Source: Anaerolineae bacterium (lineage in GTDB: Bacteria > Chloroflexota > Anaerolineae > UBA1429). Taken from it: a stretch of 10,344 nucleotides of DNA. The notes under the pieces are model-generated. The model had not been told where the DNA came from. It made no database searches and was given only the letters and a program-made list of their open reading frames with translations. The stretch lies in the NCBI GenBank assembly GCA_016928125.1, contig JAFGLK010000051.1, positions 1 through 10,344 of the forward strand. Direction: 5' to 3'. Below are positions 7,146 to 10,344 of this stretch, one piece after another (the stretch's first letter is position 1; every line of letters starts with the position of its first letter). Made by a program: the position numbers and the translations under genes.

Positions 7146-7230
7146 AAAAGGGATCAGGCTCCGATCCACTCCTTGGCCAAATCCTCTTTCCCGAGAGGAT
7201 TGGAAAGGGATGGGTCGGAGCCTGACTTTT
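7146..7230. terminator. Two-tier palindrome: terminator or REP-like element
   Basis: The outer stem TCAGGCTCCGA (7154-7164) pairs perfectly with TCGGAGCCTGA (7215-7225). AAAAG (7146-7150) pairs with CTTTT (7226-7230) around a GGA bulge, so it could end transcription in both directions. A second hairpin sits inside: AATCCTCT (7180-7187) pairs with AGAGGATT (7194-7201), extended by CC/GG with one bulged A. It starts 38 bases after the stop codon at 7107. The size and nested shape exceed an ordinary terminator and recall REP/REPIN elements moved by RAYT transposases. No transposase is present in the window. Confidence 0.65.
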
Positions 7231-7359
7231 GCCTCCGATCACGCATCACGTGGCCGCGCAGAACAATGGACGTTCCTTCGTCGTGCAGCGCCTGCTCATC
7301 TATCTCTGATTGAGCGATTGGGCACGGATGGCCCTGGCATGGCAGCAGACCTCACGGCA

Positions 7360-7381
7360 GACATGCGCGCTTGACATGCGC
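7360..7381 (+). repeat. Tandem GACATGCGC repeat overlapping a -35 box
   Basis: GACATGCGC occurs at 7360-7368 and 7373-7381, spaced by four bases (13-base period). The second copy covers most of the TTGACA -35 box at 7371-7376, so a protein bound here would block or modify the promoter. Operator function is inferred only from position. Confidence 0.35.
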
Positions 7382-7398
7382 CGCAGCGTCTGCATACT
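7371..7398 (+). promoter_or_regulatory. Sigma-70 type promoter of the deacetylase operon
   Basis: A consensus -35 TTGACA (7371-7376) is followed after 16 bases by CATACT (7393-7398), four of six matches to TATAAT. Transcription from about 7405 gives a leader of about 130 bases before the ATG at 7534. It is the best promoter match in the window and lies upstream of three closely spaced genes. Confidence 0.6.
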
Positions 7399-7533
7399 CG
7401 ATGCCGAGGCAGCTTTCCCCTACCTCGGGTAGATCACGCGATGGAGGCGTATCGATCCCTCGTGACGGCTGTCCTCTCGGAGCCGTTTCTCTCGCTATGC
7501 AGCTCTGGGCACGCATCTCGGGGAGTGTATAGA

Positions 7534-8376
7534 ATGGATCATCACAAAGCCCCGCCACTACGGCTGCTCATCATCGGCGCGCATCCTGATGATGCCGACA
7601 TCAAAGCGGGCGGGCTGGCCGTGCTCTACGCCCGCAGCGGCCATGTGGTCAAGATGGTTTCTCTGACGAACGGCGACGCCGGCCACCATGAGATGGGCGG
7701 AGCCGCCCTGGCCTGGCGCCGACGTCGGGAGGCAGAGGCCGCGGGCCTCTGCTTGGGCGCCGAGTACGTGACCCTGGACACCCATGATGGCGAGCTGCTG
7801 CCCACGTTGGAGCTTCGGCGGCAGGTGGTGGCCCTCATCCGGGCTTTCCGGCCGGATCTGGTGACGAGCCCGCGCCCGTGGGACTATCACCCCGATCATC
7901 GTGCGGCGGCCCAAGTTGTGCTCGACGCCATCTATCTCTGTACGGTGCCCAATTTCTGCACGGAAGTGCCGCATCTGCGCCAGATGCCGGTCGTCGCCTA
8001 TGTCTACGATGGTTTTCAAAGGCCCTATCCGTTCCAGCCCGACGTAGCGGTGGATATTGACTCGGTGACTACGCTCAAGCTAGATGCCCTGCATTGTCAT
8101 GTCTCCCAGATGTATGAATGGCTGCCCTACAACCGCAACGAACTCGACGCGGTGCCCGTCGGCGAGGCCGAACGACGCGCCTGGCTCGGCGAACACTACG
8201 GGGCCCGCTTTCGAGCCCTGGCCGAACGTTACCGATCGCTTTTGGTGGCGCGCTATGGGCCGGAGTTGGGCCGTGCGGTGCGCCATGCCGAGGTTTTTGA
8301 GGGCGCAGAGTATGGAGCCCCGCTTACGGAGGAGGCCGTCTCCAGGCTCTTCCCATCCTGGCGCAGTAGCGACTGA
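7534..8376 (+). CDS. PIG-L family zinc-dependent deacetylase
   Basis: This 280-residue protein belongs to the PIG-L/LmbE superfamily, whose members remove an acetyl group from N-acetylglucosamine-type substrates (for example MshB and BshB in low-molecular-weight thiol synthesis). The N-terminal strand ends in GAHPDDADIKAGG, placing zinc ligands H17 and D20 and the general base D19. The second motif HPDH (119-122) supplies catalytic H119 and zinc ligand H122. C-terminal features VAVDI (171-175) and HVSQ (189-192) are typical of the family. An ATG at 7441 would add 31 residues, but 7534 is preferred because GGGGAG (7520-7525) precedes it and the added segment looks non-family. No signal peptide is seen, so it is probably cytoplasmic. 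It leads an operon with an acetyltransferase 15 bases downstream. The exact substrate is unknown. Confidence 0.88.
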   Translation: MDHHKAPPLRLLIIGAHPDDADIKAGGLAVLYARSGHVVKMVSLTNGDAGHHEMGGAALAWRRRREAEAAGLCLGAEYVTLDTHDGELLPTLELRRQVVALIRAFRPDLVTSPRPWDYHPDHRAAAQVVLDAIYLCTVPNFCTEVPHLRQMPVVAYVYDGFQRPYPFQPDVAVDIDSVTTLKLDALHCHVSQMYEWLPYNRNELDAVPVGEAERRAWLGEHYGARFRALAERYRSLLVARYGPELGRAVRHAEVFEGAEYGAPLTEEAVSRLFPSWRSSD

Positions 8377-8391
8377 GGTAGAGAGCTGGTC

Positions 8392-8958
8392 ATGATTCGA
8401 GAATGCAGTGCTGACGCTTTCGACGCGATCCTCGAGGTCATCAACGCGGCGGCGCAGCGGTATGCAGGCGTCATTCCGGCCGATCGCTGGAAGGAGCCCT
8501 ACATGTCTCGCGACGAGCTGAGGCATGAGCTCGCCGATGGCGTCGTCTTCTGGGGCTTTTACGTAGGTGAGCAACTGGTCGGCGTCGCCGGATTGCAGGA
8601 TAGGGGCGATGTGGCCCTGATCCGGCATGCCTATGTGCATCCAGATCATCAAAGGCAGGGCATCGGGAGCGCCCTGCTTACGCATCTGAGGGCGCAGACG
8701 AACAAGCCAACGCTCATCGGCACCTGGGCGGCCTGCCACTGGGCCACCGCGTTCTATCGCAAGCATGGTTATCAGCTTGTGCGGCCGGCCGACAAGGACA
8801 TCTTGCTCAGACGCTATTGGAGCATCCCGGCGCGTCAGGTGGAGACCTCCGTCGTGCTCGCCGAGCCGAGATGGTATGAGCAGCCACGTCCAGAGCGAAC
8901 CGATGGCGAGGGGCCGCCTCACAACCATGAGGCGCGGACAGATAGAGGGGGAGGGTGA
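8392..8958 (+). CDS. GNAT family N-acetyltransferase
   Basis: This 188-residue protein has the acetyl-CoA binding fold of the GNAT family. Motif A runs over about 76-97 (IRHAYVHPDHQRQGIGSALL) and contains Q87-x-x-G90-x-G92, the pyrophosphate-binding loop. Motif B follows at about 115-130 with ATAFYRKHGYQLV. The domain fills about residues 1-145. The remaining 40 or so residues are hydrophilic, rich in Pro, Glu and Arg, and end in GGG. The DNA for that tail doubles as the ribosome binding site of the next gene. The ATG follows the deacetylase stop by 15 bases with only a weak GAGAG upstream, which suggests translational coupling. The acceptor could be an amine of a sugar, peptide or small molecule; the sequence does not decide. 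Confidence 0.87.
   Translation: MIRECSADAFDAILEVINAAAQRYAGVIPADRWKEPYMSRDELRHELADGVVFWGFYVGEQLVGVAGLQDRGDVALIRHAYVHPDHQRQGIGSALLTHLRAQTNKPTLIGTWAACHWATAFYRKHGYQLVRPADKDILLRRYWSIPARQVETSVVLAEPRWYEQPRPERTDGEGPPHNHEARTDRGGG
8945..8955 (+). promoter_or_regulatory. Purine-rich Shine-Dalgarno site inside the acetyltransferase gene
   Basis: GAGGGGGAGGG lies four bases before ATG at 8960, within the last codons of the preceding gene. It favours this start over the in-frame ATG at 8765, which would add 65 residues without family similarity. Confidence 0.75.
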
Positions 8959-8959
8959 C

Positions 8960-9970
8960 ATGCGCGTGACGGCGACAGTGCCCATGCGGGTCGATTTCGC
9001 CGGCGGCACGCTGGACGTGTATCCGCTCTACATCTTTGAGGGCGGGGGCCTGACCGTCAATGCCGCCGTCGACATCCTGGCTCATGTGCGCGTCGAGACG
9101 CGCTACGATGCGTTGATCTCGATCACCTCTGAGGATCTCCAGGCTCGAGAGGTCATCCCCACCTCTGGGGATCTGACCTTCGGCGGCCCGCTGGATCTGG
9201 CCAAACGCGCTTTAGCCTATTATCGCCCGGAGCGTGGCCTTGACATGACCCTGCGCAGCGAGGCCCCCCAAGGATCAGGGATCGGGGCCTCTTCCGCCCT
9301 GTTGATGGCGCTCTCGAGCTGCCTCAATGAGATCACAGGGCGAGGGCTGACGCGCGAGCAGATCATCGATGTGGGGGCCAACATCGAGGCGCAGGTCGTG
9401 GGCATTCCCACAGGCAAACAGGACTACTTCCCTCCGATGTATGGCGGCGTCTGCTCGATCTGGTTCGATGTGGATGGCTGGCGCTTGGAGTCGCTCTCAG
9501 CGACCGGGGATCTCGTGGAGGAACTCAATCGACGATTGATCGTCTCTTTTACAGGCGTACCCCATTCCTCAGCAGTCACCAATTGGGCCATGCTCAAGGC
9601 CTACATCGAGAGACAGGGGAATACCGTGGGGCGAATGCGCGAGATCCGAGCCATCGCCCAAGAGCTGCGAGATTGCCTGGCCGCCGCCGATCTGGGCCGC
9701 TTGCCCGAGCTGCTGGATCGAGAGTGGACCTTACGCAAGGGCTTGGCCGATGGCGTGACCACGCCGGAGATCGATGCCATCATGGCCGCCGGACGGCAAG
9801 CGGGCGCCCTGGCCAGCAAGATCTGTGGCGCAGGCGGGGGCGGGTGCATGATCACCTTGGCGGAGCCAACCGACGTGGCCCGCGTGAGTGCGGCCATGGA
9901 GCAGGCAGGCGCCGAGATCCTGCCAGCGCGGCTTGTCAAACACGGGCTAGAGATGGTCGTGGAACCGTGA
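8960..9970 (+). CDS. GHMP family sugar kinase, heptose-7-phosphate kinase-like
   Basis: This 336-residue protein has all three GHMP kinase motifs. Motif 1 is PMRVDFAGGTLD (8-19), near the N terminus as in galactokinase and HddA. Motif 2, the ATP phosphate loop, is PQGSGIGASSA (103-113). Motif 3 is KICGAGGGGCM (287-297). The segment GIPTGKQDYFPPMYGG (148-163) matches the substrate and catalytic Asp region (D155) of HddA-like kinases. Length fits that group, which phosphorylates sugar phosphates or free sugars such as D-manno-heptose 7-phosphate or L-fucose. Start ATG 8960 follows the acetyltransferase stop by one base and has a strong ribosome binding site. The protein looks cytoplasmic. Which sugar is used cannot be told from sequence; a role in glycan precursor synthesis or sugar salvage is inferred. 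Confidence 0.88.
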   Translation: MRVTATVPMRVDFAGGTLDVYPLYIFEGGGLTVNAAVDILAHVRVETRYDALISITSEDLQAREVIPTSGDLTFGGPLDLAKRALAYYRPERGLDMTLRSEAPQGSGIGASSALLMALSSCLNEITGRGLTREQIIDVGANIEAQVVGIPTGKQDYFPPMYGGVCSIWFDVDGWRLESLSATGDLVEELNRRLIVSFTGVPHSSAVTNWAMLKAYIERQGNTVGRMREIRAIAQELRDCLAAADLGRLPELLDREWTLRKGLADGVTTPEIDAIMAAGRQAGALASKICGAGGGGCMITLAEPTDVARVSAAMEQAGAEILPARLVKHGLEMVVEP

Positions 9971-10108
9971 GTGCCGAGGGCTCGCTTTTGGGTCGAGGCT
10001 GGAAGAAAGGGGTTCGGGGCGCCGCGAAGATGTTCGCCAGATCTGGGTCACCAGGCTAGGATGCGAGTGCAATGGTGCTGTAGTGTATCGGCGTTGAGAG
10101 TGCGTTGG

Positions 10109-10117
10109 TGCTACAAT
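10109..10117 (+). promoter_or_regulatory. Possible extended -10 element
   Basis: TGCTACAAT has TGn plus TACAAT, five of six bases matching the -10 consensus. No good -35 lies 16-18 bases upstream (TTGAGA at 10094 is only 12 bases away). It overlaps one copy of CAATGGTGC and points rightward towards sequence outside the window. Confidence 0.3.
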
Positions 10118-10197
10118 GGTGCAACGACGTTACTTGAACACGGTGCCTAGAGTCCAGCTGTATCTCGATGTAAGCGCAACGTGCCGATAATGTGGCA

Positions 10198-10245
10198 GGC
10201 GCCCCGTAACCTCGCGGCATTCTAGCACAGATGAGCTGGGGCGCC
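10198..10245. repeat. Eight-base inverted repeat with a 32-base loop
   Basis: GGCGCCCC (10198-10205) and GGGGCGCC (10238-10245) are exact complements. No T-tract follows, so terminator function is not indicated. It may be a leader hairpin, a protein site or chance in GC-rich DNA. Confidence 0.35.
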
Positions 10246-10344
10246 AAATCGGGTTTGCCTGTTTCTCTGCCCGGGTAGCACCGAGAGGACCGCTCAGGGA
10301 CCCTCTCCGCGCCCGAACGATCGTATGGCGACCAGCAGGCATGA

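Larger units (their letters stand above)
7108..7533. other. Intergenic region between surface protein B and the deacetylase operon
   Basis: No gene is supported between the stop at 7107 and the start at 7534. The region carries the second copy of the 14-base repeat, a strong two-tier palindrome, a tandem GACATGCGC repeat, and a sigma-70 type promoter. Positions 7231-7359 show nothing I can interpret. Confidence 0.6.
9971..10344. other. Downstream region without a supported gene
   Basis: No gene is convincing in these 374 bases. Open frames on the reverse strand are short, lack ribosome binding sites and resemble nothing known. Visible structure includes a weak CTCG/CGAG hairpin just after the kinase stop, a nine-base direct repeat CAATGGTGC (10070-10078 and 10114-10122), a possible extended -10 element and an eight-base inverted repeat. 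No tRNA was recognised. Confidence 0.5.

Noticed and set aside
6244..7242. Open frame of 332 codons on the reverse strand
   Set aside because: Antisense to surface protein B; its Arg-rich stretch is simply the reverse reading of the Thr/Pro linker.
7441..7533. Upstream ATG start for the deacetylase
   Set aside because: The extra 31 residues precede the conserved first strand and the ribosome binding site there is weak, while ATG 7534 has GGGGAG at a good distance.
8080..9009. Open frame of 309 codons on the reverse strand
   Set aside because: It overlaps the deacetylase and the whole acetyltransferase in antisense, both of which have clear family motifs.
10056..10247. Small reverse-strand gene at the right edge
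   Set aside because: No ribosome binding site, no domain, and the frame crosses the direct and inverted repeats in what looks like non-coding DNA.

Overview
The window looks like a chromosomal stretch from a member of the Chloroflexota (Anaerolineae-like). This is an inference from style, not a search. The genome is GC-rich. There are two very long exported proteins built from prealbumin-like and SdrD B-like modules. Each ends in a Thr/Pro-rich linker followed by a short LYIPL[VI]F[KR] terminus, an arrangement I associate with secreted Chloroflexota proteins. All confident genes are on the + strand.

Layout. Positions 1-198 hold no convincing gene and end in a perfect ribosome binding site. 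Positions 199-3399 and 3898-7107 encode a tandem pair of paralogous surface proteins of 1066 and 1069 residues with the same domain order: signal peptide, unassigned N-terminal domain, three CnaB/SpaA-like modules, a DUF11-like module, a fourth CnaB-like module, an SdrD B-like calcium-binding module, a DUF11-like module, a Thr/Pro linker and the short terminal motif. Four CnaB-like modules in each protein keep a Lys/Glu/Asn set typical of self-forming isopeptide bonds, and three of these also keep a cysteine pair. Each gene is followed about 40 bases after its stop by an imperfect palindrome, and the two palindromes share arm sequence. The gap between the paralogs also has an extended -10 promoter preceded by two copies of AAAC[TC]GTCATG 32 bases apart. 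A 14-base exact repeat occurs in both intergenic gaps.

Positions 7534-9970 form a compact three-gene operon: a PIG-L family zinc deacetylase, a GNAT acetyltransferase and a GHMP family sugar kinase. It is preceded by a good sigma-70 type promoter (TTGACA, 16 bases, CATACT). The second and third genes are separated by one base. A joint role in processing an amino sugar or glycoconjugate is plausible but unproven. Positions 9971-10344 hold no supported gene, only a possible rightward promoter and a short inverted repeat.

The two parts are probably separate transcription units, since a strong two-tier hairpin and a new promoter lie between them. The most notable content is the duplicated, probably covalently cross-linked stalk-like surface protein with an uncharacterised C-terminal signature.
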